Positions 15,485-24,275 are shown, counted from the stretch's first letter. The stretch is 64,000 nucleotides of DNA from Bradyrhizobium diazoefficiens USDA 110 (GCF_000011365.1 NC_004463.1:8542001-8606000); one strand, 5' to 3'. The notes: a model not told the origin generated them from the letters alone. Numbers and translations are program-made.

Positions 15485-17029
15485 ATGACCCACCCCTCCA
15501 TCCACGCCCGCGCCACGCCGAACAAGATCGCTTACCAGATGGCGGGCACCGGCAAGGCGATCACCTATCGCGAACTCGACGAGCTCTCGAACCAGGGCGC
15601 ACACCTGTTCCGCTCGCTCGGCCTGAAGGCCGGCGATCACATCGCACTGTTGATGGAGAACCGGCTTGCCTTCATGGAGCTCTGCTGGGCCGCGCAGCGC
15701 AGCGGGCTCTATTACACCGCGATCAGCCGCTATCTGAAGCAGGACGAGATCGACTACATCATCGCCGATTGCGGCGCCAAGGTCGTGATCACCACGCCGA
15801 AATGCGCCGACCAGATCAAGGCCCTGATCAAGGGCACGCCCGGCGAGCCGGTCTTCTACATGATGGACGAACCGCTGCCCGGCTTCCGCTCCTACGACAA
15901 GGAAGCCGCCGCGCAGCCGACGACGCCGATCTCCGACGAGGTCGCCGGCTACGACATGCTGTATTCGTCCGGCACCACCGGCCGGCCCAAGGGAATCAAG
16001 AAGGCGTTCGAGGGCAACAAGATCGACGTGCCGAACGCCTTCCTGCGCGTGCTCTGCGCCGACATGTGCGGCATGAATGCGGCGAGCACGTACCTCTCGC
16101 CGGCGCCGCTCTATCACGCGGCGCCCCTGCGCTTCAACATGATGGCGATCGTGCTCGGCGGCACCTCCATCATCATGGAGCATTTCGACGCCGAAGAATT
16201 CTTGAAGCTGGTCGAAAAGTATGAGGTCACGCAGTCGCAGCTCGTGCCGACCATGTTCGTGCGGATGCTCAAGCTGCCGGACGAGGTGCGCTACCGGTAC
16301 AACGTCTCGACGCTCAAGGGCGCAATCCACGCCGCAGCCCCCTGCCCGGTCGACGTCAAAGCCAAAATGATCGAATGGTGGGGACCGATCCTGATCGAGT
16401 ATTACGCCGGCTCGGAAGGCAACGGCGTCACCGTCTGCAACTCGCAGCAATGGCTGGAGCATCGCGGCAGCGTCGGCCGCGCCGTGGTCGGCAAGATCAA
16501 GATTCTCGACGAAAACGACGAGGAGCAACCGACCGGCGAAATCGGCACGGTCTATTTCGCCGACGCGCCTGCTTTCGCCTATCACAACGACCCCGAGAAG
16601 ACGAAGAAGGCCTACAACGCCAAGGGCTGGTCGACGCTCGGTGACGTCGGCTATCTCGACAAGGACGGCTTCCTGTTTCTCACCGACCGCAAGTCCTACA
16701 TGATCATTTCCGGCGGGGTGAACATCTACCCGCAGGAGACCGAGGACGTGCTCATCACCCACCCCGATGTCGCCGACGTCGCCGTATTCGGCGTGCCGAA
16801 CGAGGAGATGGGCGAGGAGGTGAAGGCGGTGGTGCAGCCGCACGACATGACGCGTGCGGGCAAGGCGCTGGAAGCCGACCTGATCGCGTTCTGCAAGGGT
16901 CGCCTCTCCGCGATCAAGTGCCCGCGTTCGATCGATTTCGAGGCGGAGCTGCCGCGCACGCCGACGGGCAAGCTGGTGAAGCGGCATTTGCGCGACAGGT
17001 ATTGGCCGAAGACAACAGCGAAGATCTAG
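15485..17029 (+). CDS. AMP-forming acyl-CoA ligase (FadD/CaiC-like)
   Basis: A 514-residue ANL ligase: LYSSGTTGRPKGIKKAFEG is the ATP-binding P-loop, IEYYAGSEGNGVT the A5 motif, YLDKDGFLFLTDRKSYMIIS the A7/A8 region and LPRTPTGKLVKRHLRDRY carries the catalytic Lys. The ATG at 15485 has GAGAG upstream; earlier in-frame codons fall in the palindromic element. It activates an acid to acyl-CoA in the cytoplasm. Downstream of the thiolase in the TetR cluster's right arm, which therefore has its own ligase in addition to the feruloyl-CoA-synthase-like one. Confidence 0.9.
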   Translation: MTHPSIHARATPNKIAYQMAGTGKAITYRELDELSNQGAHLFRSLGLKAGDHIALLMENRLAFMELCWAAQRSGLYYTAISRYLKQDEIDYIIADCGAKVVITTPKCADQIKALIKGTPGEPVFYMMDEPLPGFRSYDKEAAAQPTTPISDEVAGYDMLYSSGTTGRPKGIKKAFEGNKIDVPNAFLRVLCADMCGMNAASTYLSPAPLYHAAPLRFNMMAIVLGGTSIIMEHFDAEEFLKLVEKYEVTQSQLVPTMFVRMLKLPDEVRYRYNVSTLKGAIHAAAPCPVDVKAKMIEWWGPILIEYYAGSEGNGVTVCNSQQWLEHRGSVGRAVVGKIKILDENDEEQPTGEIGTVYFADAPAFAYHNDPEKTKKAYNAKGWSTLGDVGYLDKDGFLFLTDRKSYMIISGGVNIYPQETEDVLITHPDVADVAVFGVPNEEMGEEVKAVVQPHDMTRAGKALEADLIAFCKGRLSAIKCPRSIDFEAELPRTPTGKLVKRHLRDRYWPKTTAKI

Positions 17030-17047
17030 CGCTCTCTCTTACCCTCC

Positions 17048-17061
17048 CCCTCCCGGGAGGG
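17048..17061. terminator. Weak hairpin between the ligase gene and ogt
   Basis: CCCTCCCGGGAGGG is a perfect 14-bp palindrome just after the ligase stop codon and before the convergent ogt stop codon. No T-run follows; it may instead be a short relic of the CTCTCCC repeat family. Confidence 0.3.
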
Positions 17062-17072
17062 TGGCGGCATCC

Positions 17073-17615
17073 TCAATCAAACAGGCTCGGCGTGTGGTTC
17101 ACCAGCGCGCCTTCGATCTCGAGCATCTTCAGTTTGGTGACGACGCCGCCATTGGCCGAGAAGCCGCCGGGCTTGTTGCCGGCCGCCAGCACCCGATGGC
17201 AGGGCACGACGATCGGGCACGGGTTGCGGCCGAGCGCCTGGCCGACGTCGCGCGACAGCTGGACGCCACCGAGCTGCTTGGCAATGTCGCCATAGGTGAT
17301 GGTCTTGCCGGGCGGGATGGTACGGGCGATCTCGTAGACGCCGCGGTTGAAATCGGGCACGCCGTCGAGATCGAGCGGGATGTCGGTGAGGTCATCCGGC
17401 TCGCCTGCGAGCAGATTCGTGATGCGGTCGATCGCCTGCTGCACCTCGGCGGTCGGCTCGGCTTCGCTGGCATCAGCGTGGCGCTGACTGATGCGGGTGC
17501 GGATCTTCTGCTCGCCGCCCATCGGCAGCTGCGTGCCGTTGATGCCGCGCGGGCCCCAGGCGACGGCGCAAAGGCCGATCCTGGTATCGAACAGGGCAAA
17601 ATGCTGGTCGGTCAT
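17073..17615 (-). CDS. ogt: Methylated-DNA-protein-cysteine methyltransferase
   Basis: The protein has 180 residues and ends with the MGMT domain: FNRGVYEIARTIPPGKTITY, GDIAKQLG, then NPCPIVVPCHRVLAAGNKPG with the acceptor Cys139 in PCHR. It removes methyl groups from O6-methylguanine in a suicide reaction. The ATG at 17615 is preferred; a frame 13 codons longer exists. Single-gene unit, convergent with the ligase gene and divergent from an alpha/beta hydrolase. Confidence 0.93.
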   Translation of the reverse strand: MTDQHFALFDTRIGLCAVAWGPRGINGTQLPMGGEQKIRTRISQRHADASEAEPTAEVQQAIDRITNLLAGEPDDLTDIPLDLDGVPDFNRGVYEIARTIPPGKTITYGDIAKQLGGVQLSRDVGQALGRNPCPIVVPCHRVLAAGNKPGGFSANGGVVTKLKMLEIEGALVNHTPSLFD

Positions 17616-17749
17616 GGCTCGGTTTCTGGCTGCGTCCTCATCGCATGCCCCCAATGTGATCTCAGGCCAAATCTAGGCTTGGAAATAGTTGCGATCCACC
17701 CGGTTTCCGGGAATCTTGCACAGGAGTTCCAATTTCTCGCGAGCCCGGA

Positions 17750-18568
17750 ATGCAACGCCTCCACGTCAACGGATACGACATGGCCTATATAGACGTGGGT
17801 GAAGACCGAGGCCGACCCCCGTTGGTCTGCGTGCATGGCTCGCTCAATGATTTCCGCGTCTGGGGCTGCGTGCTCGGGCCGCTGATGCAGCGGCATCGGG
17901 TGATCGCCGTCAGCCTGCGCCATTTCTTCCCCGACCGCTGGGACGGCGTCGGCGATACCTATTCGATCGCCCAGCATGTCCAGGACGTCATCGCCTTCAT
18001 CGAGAAGCTCGACGTCGGCCCGGTCGATCTGATGGGCCATTCCCGCGGTGGACACATCTGCTTTCGCGTGGCGCAGGCGCGCCCCGATCTGTTGCGGCGG
18101 CTGATCCTGGCCGAGCCCGGCGGAGAGCTCGATGCGAGCCTCGATCCCGATTATGCCGGCGGTCCCTCGCCGCTCTTGGCGCGATTCACGGCCTCGGCGG
18201 AGAAGATCGCGGCGGGCGATGTCGACGGCGGCCTCGCCGTGTTCGTCGACACGCTGGAGGGCGCCGGCACCTGGCCGCGGCTGCCGGCGATGGTGAAGCA
18301 GAATCTGCGCGACAACGCCATGACGTTGATCGGCCAGGTCCGCGACAACCGCCCGCCCTTCTCGAAGGCGGATGCGGAATCGATTCTGATGCCGACGCTG
18401 TTCATCCTGGGTGCGCGGACCAAGGGCCTGCTGCCGAAGGTGCTGCATGCGCTCGCAGCGCATGTGCCCTATTCCAAGACGGCGATCATCCCGAACGCGA
18501 CGCATCCGATGTTCGAGCAGGCGCCGCAAAAATACTCCGAAGTGGTTCTGGATTTCCTGGCGAGCTGA
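17750..18568 (+). CDS. Alpha/beta hydrolase (tandem copy 1)
   Basis: A 272-residue alpha/beta hydrolase: oxyanion-hole motif LVCVHGSLNDF, nucleophile elbow LMGHSRGGHICF with Ser near residue 100, and the catalytic His in ATHPMFEQAPQKYSEVVLDF at the end. The elbow GHSRGG is common in esterases and C-C hydrolases. The next gene starts 2 bp after its stop codon and is a close paralogue. Substrate unknown. Confidence 0.9.
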   Translation: MQRLHVNGYDMAYIDVGEDRGRPPLVCVHGSLNDFRVWGCVLGPLMQRHRVIAVSLRHFFPDRWDGVGDTYSIAQHVQDVIAFIEKLDVGPVDLMGHSRGGHICFRVAQARPDLLRRLILAEPGGELDASLDPDYAGGPSPLLARFTASAEKIAAGDVDGGLAVFVDTLEGAGTWPRLPAMVKQNLRDNAMTLIGQVRDNRPPFSKADAESILMPTLFILGARTKGLLPKVLHALAAHVPYSKTAIIPNATHPMFEQAPQKYSEVVLDFLAS

Positions 18569-18570
18569 TC

Positions 18571-19383
18571 ATGCAGAGCTTTCGCGTCAACGGTTACGAC
18601 ATGGCCTATCTCGAAGTCGGGGATGGTCCGCCGCTGGTCTGCGTGCACGGCACACTCGGGGATTTCCGCACCTGGTATTCGGTGCTCGGCCCGCTGTCGA
18701 AGAGCCATCGGGTGATCTCGGTCAGCCTGCGGCATTTCTTTCCCGAGCACTGGGACGCCGTCGGCGACGACTACAGGGTGGCGCAGCACGTCGCCGATAT
18801 GATCGCCTTCATCGAGCAGGTCAGGCCCGCACCCGTCGACCTGATGGGCCATTCGCGCGGCGGCCACATCGCGTTCCGCGTCGCGCAAGCGCGGCCTGAT
18901 CTGTTGCGCAAGCTGGTGCTGGCCGAGCCCGGCGGCGATCTGGATGCCAGCCTGCCGGTGCCCGAAGGCACGCCCGCGTACCCGCCGCTCGCGGCGCGCA
19001 CGGCGCGCTCGGTCGAGATGATCCGCGCCGGCGACATCGAGGGCGCGCTGCAGAATTTCTACGAGGGCATCGAAGGCGACGGCTCCTGGCGCCGCGTGCC
19101 GGCGGCGGCCAAGCAGCAATTGCGCGACAATACGCTCACCTTCCTCGGCCAGATCAACGAGCAGCGCCGGCCCTACACGCTCGCGGATGCGCAGGCGATC
19201 AGGACGCCGACGCTCCTGATCGGCGGCGGCGCGACGACGGGAAGCCTGTCGGTGATGTGGCGCGTGCTGGCGGAGCACATCGCAGGAGCCAGGACGGCGG
19301 TGATCGCGAATGCCGGCCACTGGATGTTCGAGCAGGCGCCGCTGGAGTATGGCGAGGAGGTGAACAGGTTCCTGGCGGAGTAG
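18571..19383 (+). CDS. Alpha/beta hydrolase (tandem copy 2)
   Basis: A 270-residue paralogue of the preceding gene, with the same RVNGYDMAYLEVGDG start, LVCVHGTLGDF, the elbow LMGHSRGGHIAF and the terminal GHWMFEQAPLEYGEEV with the catalytic His. The two differ mostly between residues 130 and 230, the likely cap domain, so they probably act on different substrates. Co-transcribed with copy 1 (2-bp gap). Confidence 0.9.
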   Translation: MQSFRVNGYDMAYLEVGDGPPLVCVHGTLGDFRTWYSVLGPLSKSHRVISVSLRHFFPEHWDAVGDDYRVAQHVADMIAFIEQVRPAPVDLMGHSRGGHIAFRVAQARPDLLRKLVLAEPGGDLDASLPVPEGTPAYPPLAARTARSVEMIRAGDIEGALQNFYEGIEGDGSWRRVPAAAKQQLRDNTLTFLGQINEQRRPYTLADAQAIRTPTLLIGGGATTGSLSVMWRVLAEHIAGARTAVIANAGHWMFEQAPLEYGEEVNRFLAE

Positions 19384-19450
19384 CTGCTTGTTCGCCTCTC
19401 CCCGCAAGCGGGGCGAGGGAGTGCACGGCTGGTGCCTCCCTCACTTGCAC

Positions 19451-19909
19451 TCACGCCACCTTCCACACGCCGACCGGCATCTTGATCGTCGCGTTGAGGC
19501 GGTTCCAGACGTTGATGGTCGCGATCGAGAGGATCAGCGTTGCAAGCTCGCGCTCGTCGAAATGCTTGGCGGCCTCATTCCAGATCGTGTCGGACACCGG
19601 ATCCTCACGGTCGGCGAGACGGGTGACCGCCTCGGTCAGAGCCAGCGCGGCGCGCTCGGCTTCGCTGAAATAAGGCGCGTCGCGCCAGGCCGAGACGGCG
19701 AACAGGCGCTCGTCGGTCTCGCCGGCCTTGCGGGCGATCTTCGGGTGCATGTCGACGCAGACGCTGCAACCATTGATCTGGCTGGCGCGCAGGTGCACCA
19801 GTTCCAGGAGCTTTTCCGGCAGGCCTTGTTTGGTCAAATTGCCGAGAGATTGCAGAACATTCATGGCCTCGGGCAGGACCATGACGGGGTGATTCATGCG
19901 GGCGTGCAT
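19451..19909 (-). CDS. Carboxymuconolactone decarboxylase/AhpD-like protein (partner of the ECF41 sigma factor)
   Basis: A 152-residue protein started at the ATG at 19909, with GGAG 9 nt upstream. LVHLRASQINGCSVCVDMHP contains the CxxC pair of the AhpD/carboxymuconolactone decarboxylase fold, with the following His; WRDAPYFSEAERAALALTEA and NVWNRLNATIKMP are typical of the alkylhydroperoxidase-like branch. ECF41 sigma factors are usually encoded next to such COE-type genes and activate them. Here the two genes are divergent, and a matching promoter faces each gene. The substrate is unknown; peroxide-related reduction is possible. Confidence 0.9.
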   Translation of the reverse strand: MHARMNHPVMVLPEAMNVLQSLGNLTKQGLPEKLLELVHLRASQINGCSVCVDMHPKIARKAGETDERLFAVSAWRDAPYFSEAERAALALTEAVTRLADREDPVSDTIWNEAAKHFDERELATLILSIATINVWNRLNATIKMPVGVWKVA

Positions 19910-19945
19910 CGTTGTCGTCTCCATCTGTCGAATTTCGAAGGTTCC

Positions 19946-19972
19946 GGTCACATTGGCCGGATTGGCTTCGTC
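19946..19972 (+). promoter_or_regulatory. ECF41-type promoter for the sigma factor gene
   Basis: GGTCACA (19946-19952), 16 nt, CGTC (19969-19972). The ECF41 consensus as I recall it is TGTCACA at -35 and CGTC at -10. The sigma gene starts 36 nt downstream. Confidence 0.65.
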
Positions 19973-19980
19973 ATGGGCAT

Positions 19981-20007
19981 GACGGATCGCGATGAGGGAA
20001 TGTGACT
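19981..20007 (-). promoter_or_regulatory. ECF41-type promoter for the carboxymuconolactone decarboxylase-like gene
   Basis: On the minus strand AGTCACA (20007-20001), 16 nt, CGTC (19984-19981). It has the same spacing as the opposite-strand promoter and faces it, so the 5' ends of the two transcripts would overlap slightly. Confidence 0.65.
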
Positions 20008-20008
20008 G

Positions 20009-20878
20009 ATGACCCAAAAAAACTTTGAAGAAGATTTTCTCAGCCAGCAGTTCGAGGCCAACAGGGATCATTTGCGCGCGGTCGCCTACCGGATGCTGGG
20101 TTCCCGCGGCGAGATCGACGATGCCGTGCAGGAGGCCTGGCTGCGGCTCAGCCGGAGCGATACGTCCGATGTCGCGAATCTGCGGGGCTGGCTGACCACC
20201 GTGGTCGCGCGCATCTGCCTCGACATGCTGCGCGCACGAAAGTCGCGCCGGGAGGACCCGATGGGCCCGCATGTGCCGGAGCCGGTCGATGAGACGCGGG
20301 AGCGCGAAGCGGAGATGGCCGATTCCGTCGGCGCGGCACTCCTGATCGTGCTGGAAACATTGCAGCCGGCCGAGCGGCTCGCCTTCGTGCTGCATGACAT
20401 GTTCGCGGTGCCCTTCGAGGAGATCGCGCCGATCGTCGGGCGCTCCGTCGATGCCTCGCGCCAGCTTGCCAGCCGCGCGCGGCGGCGCGTGCAGGGCGCG
20501 CCGGTGCCCGAGACGGACCTGTCGCGTCAACGCAAGATCGTCGATGCCTTCCTCGCGGCTTCGCGCGAAGGCAATTTCGAGGGGCTGCTCGCCGTGCTCG
20601 ATCCCGACGTCGTCTTTCGCGCCGACCAGGCCGCGGTGCGGCTCGGTACGCTGCCGGAGATCCGCGGCGCGGATGCGGTCGCGAAGCTCTACAAGGGCCG
20701 CGCCCAGGCCGCGCGCACGGCACTGGTCGATGGCGAGATCGGTGTTGCGGTCATCCTCGGCGGGCAATTGCGCATCGCGCTGCGCGTGACCTTCAGCGGC
20801 GACCGGATCGCGGCGATCGAGGCGGTGGCCGATGCAGAAGCGATCGCGTCGCTCGAGGTGGAGGTGCTCGAACGCTAG
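20009..20878 (+). CDS. ECF41-type RNA polymerase sigma factor with SnoaL-like C-terminal domain
   Basis: A 289-residue protein. Sigma region 2 at about residues 12-85 (HLRAVAYRMLGSRGEIDDAV, WLTTVVARICLDMLRARKSR), region 4 at about 110-165 (LQPAERLAFVLHDMFAVPFE), then a SnoaL/NTF2-like extension from about 173 (RQRKIVDAFLAASREGNFEG). HVPEP at 88-92 corresponds to the linker motif usually WLPEP in ECF41. The C-terminal DGGGK motif is not recognisable; the equivalent stretch reads RADQAAVR. In this group the extension replaces a separate anti-sigma factor. The inferred target is the divergent gene. Confidence 0.9.
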   Translation: MTQKNFEEDFLSQQFEANRDHLRAVAYRMLGSRGEIDDAVQEAWLRLSRSDTSDVANLRGWLTTVVARICLDMLRARKSRREDPMGPHVPEPVDETREREAEMADSVGAALLIVLETLQPAERLAFVLHDMFAVPFEEIAPIVGRSVDASRQLASRARRRVQGAPVPETDLSRQRKIVDAFLAASREGNFEGLLAVLDPDVVFRADQAAVRLGTLPEIRGADAVAKLYKGRAQAARTALVDGEIGVAVILGGQLRIALRVTFSGDRIAAIEAVADAEAIASLEVEVLER

Positions 20879-21067
20879 GCCGGCCGGATGCTGATCGAGC
20901 AGGGCAAGAAGAAGTAGGCGCCCAACCGGGCAAAAACCGTTAGCGCGAAGACAACCCCATGCACAGTAAATGGCCCTAATGATATCAATCGTTTAGCAGC
21001 CCCCCACAACGGCGGCTGACGCCGCGTCGGGACGCGCTTGACGCCTTCCGCCCCCCGACGTACCTTC

Positions 21068-21087
21068 GAATACGGAATTCCGTATTC
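21068..21087. promoter_or_regulatory. Perfect 20-bp palindrome, probable GntR operator
   Basis: GAATACGGAATTCCGTATTC is fully self-complementary and ends 27 bp before the GntR start codon. Perfect symmetry of this length in a 237-bp AT-richer spacer makes an autoregulatory operator likely. Confidence 0.6.
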
Positions 21088-21114
21088 CATCTAAGTGCTG
21101 TTGGAGCTGCCGGC

Positions 21115-21792
21115 GTGATCCCTCTCGACCCGCTCCCGAACCTGATCGACCAGGTCTATGGTCGGATCCTGGAGGCGATCTCCGATCGCACGTTGCAGCC
21201 CGGCCAGCGCATCCGGCAGAACGAGCTCGCCGACAAGCTCGGCGTGTCGCGCCAGCCGGTGTCGCATGCGCTGCATCTGCTGCATCGGCAGGGCCTCGTC
21301 GCCGAAAGCGGCCGGCGCGGCTTTGAGGTCACCCAGCTCGATCCCGCGCGTATCCGCCAGCTCTACGAGGTGCGCGGCGCCATTGATGCGCTGGCCGCGC
21401 GGCTCGCCGCGATGCGCGCCGCAAGCGACGCGGCAGGACGCGCGCGGCTCGAGGTGGCGCTCGCCGCCGGGCGCCGCATCGATCGCAAGACGCCGCTTGC
21501 CGAGCTCATCGTGCTCGACGTCGATTTTCATCGCGCGATCTATCAGCTCGCCGGCAATCCCGTGATCGAGGAGACCATCGCGCCGCAATGGCCGCATATG
21601 CGCCGCTCGATGGCGACCGTGCTGTCGGAGCTCGATTATCGCGACAGCGCCTGGGCCGAGCATGCCGACATCGCAGCTCACATTCTCGCAGGCGATGCGA
21701 AGGCCGCCGAACGCGCCGCACTCGCGCATGCGCAGACGGCGGGACGGATGACCGAGGAGAGGTTGCGGGCGACGGACGAGGCGGCGGCGTAG
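21115..21792 (+). CDS. GntR family regulator, FCD (FadR) subfamily
   Basis: A 225-residue regulator starting at GTG (GGAG upstream). Residues 8-75 form the winged helix-turn-helix (IRQNELADKLGVSRQPVSHA, LHLLHRQGLVAESGRRGFEV); residues 85-215 are an all-helical FCD ligand domain with DVDFHRAIYQLAGNPVIEE and histidines typical of metal binding (WAEHADIAAHILAGD). Such regulators usually bind small organic acids. It precedes a phytanoyl-CoA-dioxygenase-like gene, a SAF-domain oxidoreductase gene and a TRAP binding-protein gene on the same strand, which it may control. Confidence 0.92.
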   Translation: MIPLDPLPNLIDQVYGRILEAISDRTLQPGQRIRQNELADKLGVSRQPVSHALHLLHRQGLVAESGRRGFEVTQLDPARIRQLYEVRGAIDALAARLAAMRAASDAAGRARLEVALAAGRRIDRKTPLAELIVLDVDFHRAIYQLAGNPVIEETIAPQWPHMRRSMATVLSELDYRDSAWAEHADIAAHILAGDAKAAERAALAHAQTAGRMTEERLRATDEAAA

Positions 21793-21801
21793 CTAAACGC
21801 T

Positions 21802-21905
21802 GTCATTCCGGGGCACGCGAAGCGTGAACCCGGAATCCATTGGGCCACAGAGACTGCGGATCAATAGATTCCGGGTTCGATGCTGCGCATCGCCCCGGAA
21901 TGACA
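21802..21905. repeat. GTCATTCCGGG palindromic intergenic element
   Basis: Begins GTCATTCCGGGGCACGCG and ends ATCGCCCCGGAATGAC, with the internal GGAATCCATTG and CAATAGATTCC arms. Member of the spacer repeat family. Confidence 0.8.
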
Positions 21906-21931
21906 AGAACAAAACAACGGGAGGACGACCC

Positions 21932-22732
21932 ATGAGACTGTCTCAGGAGCAATTGGAGTTCTTCCACCGCGAGGGCTGGCTGTTCCTGCCCGAATTGTTC
22001 AGCCAGGAGGAGGTCGATCTGCTCGCGCGCGAGGCGGTCGGCATTTACGACGCCAACCGGCCGGAGGTCTGGCGCGAGAAGAGCGGCGCGCCGCGCACGG
22101 CGTTTGCCGCGCATCTCTACAACGAGGCCTTCCGCATTCTGGGCGCGCATCCGCGCATGATCGACCCGGTCGAGCAATTGTTCGGCGAGCCTGTCTACAT
22201 GCACCAGTTCAAGATCAACGCGAAATCGGCCTTCACCGGCGACGTCTGGCAATGGCACCAGGATTACGGCACCTGGAAGCGCGACGACGGCATGCCGGAG
22301 CCGCGCGCGATGAACATCGCGATCTTCCTCGACGAGGTGATGCCGATCAACGGCCCCCTGATGCTGGTGCCGCGCAGCCAGAATGCCGGCGATCTCGAAG
22401 CCTCGCATGACCTTGCCACCACGTCCTACCCGCTGTGGACGCTGGACGAGGACACCGTGACGCGCCTCGTCAAGCAGGGCGGCATCGTGGCGCCCACGGG
22501 CAAGCCCGGCGGCATGCTGATGTTCCACGGCAATCTCGTGCACGGCTCGGCCGGCAACATCACGCCCTACCCGCGCAAGATCGTGTACCTGACGCTGAAC
22601 GCGGTCTCGAACTATATCCGCACCCCCACGCGGCCCGAATACATCGCCCACCGCGATTTCGCGCCGATCAAGACGGTGGACGACGACGCCCTGCTGCGCC
22701 TTGCCCGTGCGCCGCGGCAGGCGGCGGAGTAA
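21932..22732 (+). CDS. Phytanoyl-CoA dioxygenase (PhyH) family protein
   Basis: A 266-residue Fe(II)/2-oxoglutarate oxygenase. The metal triad is His109 and Asp111 in WQWHQDYGTW with a distal His in FHGNLVHGSAGN (His204 most likely); Arg215 in YPRKIVY is placed to bind 2-oxoglutarate. The ATG at 21932 has GGGAGG upstream. PhyH-family enzymes hydroxylate diverse small molecules (ectoine, phytanoyl-CoA, secondary metabolites). Context with a GntR regulator, a SAF oxidoreductase and a TRAP receptor suggests catabolism of an imported compound; the substrate is unknown. Confidence 0.92.
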   Translation: MRLSQEQLEFFHREGWLFLPELFSQEEVDLLAREAVGIYDANRPEVWREKSGAPRTAFAAHLYNEAFRILGAHPRMIDPVEQLFGEPVYMHQFKINAKSAFTGDVWQWHQDYGTWKRDDGMPEPRAMNIAIFLDEVMPINGPLMLVPRSQNAGDLEASHDLATTSYPLWTLDEDTVTRLVKQGGIVAPTGKPGGMLMFHGNLVHGSAGNITPYPRKIVYLTLNAVSNYIRTPTRPEYIAHRDFAPIKTVDDDALLRLARAPRQAAE

Positions 22733-22736
22733 GCTG

Positions 22737-22866
22737 TCATTCCGGGGCGCGACGAAGTCGCGAGCCCGGAATCCATTTATCCGCGTCCTTTGCGGCCCGA
22801 TGGATTCCAGGCTCGACGCTCCCGGGGCGCGCTTCGCGCGGTCCCGTCGCGTCGCCCCGGAATGAC
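22737..22866. repeat. GTCATTCCGGG palindromic intergenic element
   Basis: Runs from GTCATTCCGGGGCGCGACG to GTCGCCCCGGAATGAC, between the PhyH-like and SAF-domain genes. Confidence 0.8.
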
Positions 22867-22920
22867 TGAACCTGATCGTTCGCGTCGTCCCGACCGCGAT
22901 AGCACTCTTGGATGTCTCCC

Positions 22921-24234
22921 ATGAACCTCTTCCGCCTCCTCCAGGCCCGCGCGTCCGCCGGCAAGCCTGTCCGTGTCGCGCTGATCGGTGCGGGCAAATT
23001 CGGCTCGATGTTTCTCGCGCAGGTGCCGCACACGCCGGGGCTGGAGGTGCCCATCATCGTCGACATCGACCGCGACCGCGCGCGCGAGGCCTGCCGCACA
23101 GTCGGCTGGGATGCGGCGCGCATCGCCGCGACCGTGTTCACCGATGACGGCGCACGCGCCATCGCCGGCGGCGCAATGGACGTGGTGGTGGAAGCGACCG
23201 GCAACCCGGCCGTCGGCATCAGGCACGCGCGCGCGGCGATCGCGGCGGGCAAGCATATCGTGATGGTCAATGTCGAGGCCGACGTGCTGGCGGGCCCGCT
23301 GCTCGCCGAGGAGGCGCGCAAGGCGGGCGTGGTCTATTCGCTCGCCTATGGCGACCAGCCGGCATTGACGGCGGAGATGGTCGACTGGGCCCGCGCCACC
23401 GGCTTTCGCGTCGTCGCCGCCGGCAAGGGTACGAAATATCTGCCGGCCTATCACGACGTGACGCCGGACGGCGTCTGGCAGCATTACGGCCTGACCGCCG
23501 GCGAAGCACAGTCGGCCGGCATGAACCCGCAGATGTTCAACTCCTTCCTCGACGGCACCAAGTCGGCGATCGAGATGGCCGCGATCGCCAATGCCTGCGG
23601 CCTCGACGTGCCGGCGGAGGGACTGCTGTTTCCGCCCTGCGGCGTCGACGATCTGCCGCACATCATGCGGCCGCGTTCGCGTGGCGGCGTGCTGGAGCGC
23701 TCCGGCGTGGTGGAAGTCGTCTCCTCGCTCGAACGCGATGGACGGCCGGTGTTTCGCGACCTGCGCTGGGGTGTCTATGTCGTGCTGGAGGCTCCGAACG
23801 ACTATGCCGCCGACTGCTTCAAGCAGTACGGCCTCAAGACCGATTCCAGCGGACGCTTTGCTGCGATGTACAAGCCCTATCACCTGATCGGGCTCGAGCT
23901 GAACATCTCGGTGCTGTCGGCCGCGTTGCGGGGCGAGCCGACCGGCCAGCCCCACGGCTTCCGCGGCGACGTCGCAGCGGTGGCCAAGCGGGCCTTGCGC
24001 GCCGGCGAAATGCTCGACGGCGAAGGCGGCTACACCGTGTGGGGCAAGCTGGTGCCGGCGGCCGCGAGCCTCAAGGCCGGCGCGCTGCCGATCGGGCTCG
24101 CCCATCGCGTGAAGCTGAAACATGACGTTGCGCATGGCACGGTGGTGCGCTGGGACGACGTCGAGTTCGACGCCGGCAACGAGACGATCAGGACGCGAAA
24201 GGCGATGGAAGCGGCGTTCGCGAAAGAGGGTTAA
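22921..24234 (+). CDS. NAD(P)-dependent oxidoreductase with C-terminal SAF domain
   Basis: The protein has 437 residues from the ATG at 22921 (a start at 22912 adds three). An N-terminal Rossmann fold opens VRVALIGAGKFGSMFLAQV, followed by MDVVVEATGNPAVGIRHARA and KHIVMVNVEADVLAGP, the homoserine-dehydrogenase-like nucleotide-binding pattern. The C-terminus (GLAHRVKLKHDVAHGTVVRW) is a SAF-like domain related to FlgA and sialic acid synthases. Proteins with this architecture are often annotated only as oxidoreductases; the substrate is unknown. A polar or branched hydroxy/oxo acid is plausible from its company. Confidence 0.85.
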   Translation: MNLFRLLQARASAGKPVRVALIGAGKFGSMFLAQVPHTPGLEVPIIVDIDRDRAREACRTVGWDAARIAATVFTDDGARAIAGGAMDVVVEATGNPAVGIRHARAAIAAGKHIVMVNVEADVLAGPLLAEEARKAGVVYSLAYGDQPALTAEMVDWARATGFRVVAAGKGTKYLPAYHDVTPDGVWQHYGLTAGEAQSAGMNPQMFNSFLDGTKSAIEMAAIANACGLDVPAEGLLFPPCGVDDLPHIMRPRSRGGVLERSGVVEVVSSLERDGRPVFRDLRWGVYVVLEAPNDYAADCFKQYGLKTDSSGRFAAMYKPYHLIGLELNISVLSAALRGEPTGQPHGFRGDVAAVAKRALRAGEMLDGEGGYTVWGKLVPAAASLKAGALPIGLAHRVKLKHDVAHGTVVRWDDVEFDAGNETIRTRKAMEAAFAKEG

Positions 24235-24275
24235 GGCGTGTTGGATTGAAGGACTTGCGCCGCTAGCTCCCTCAA

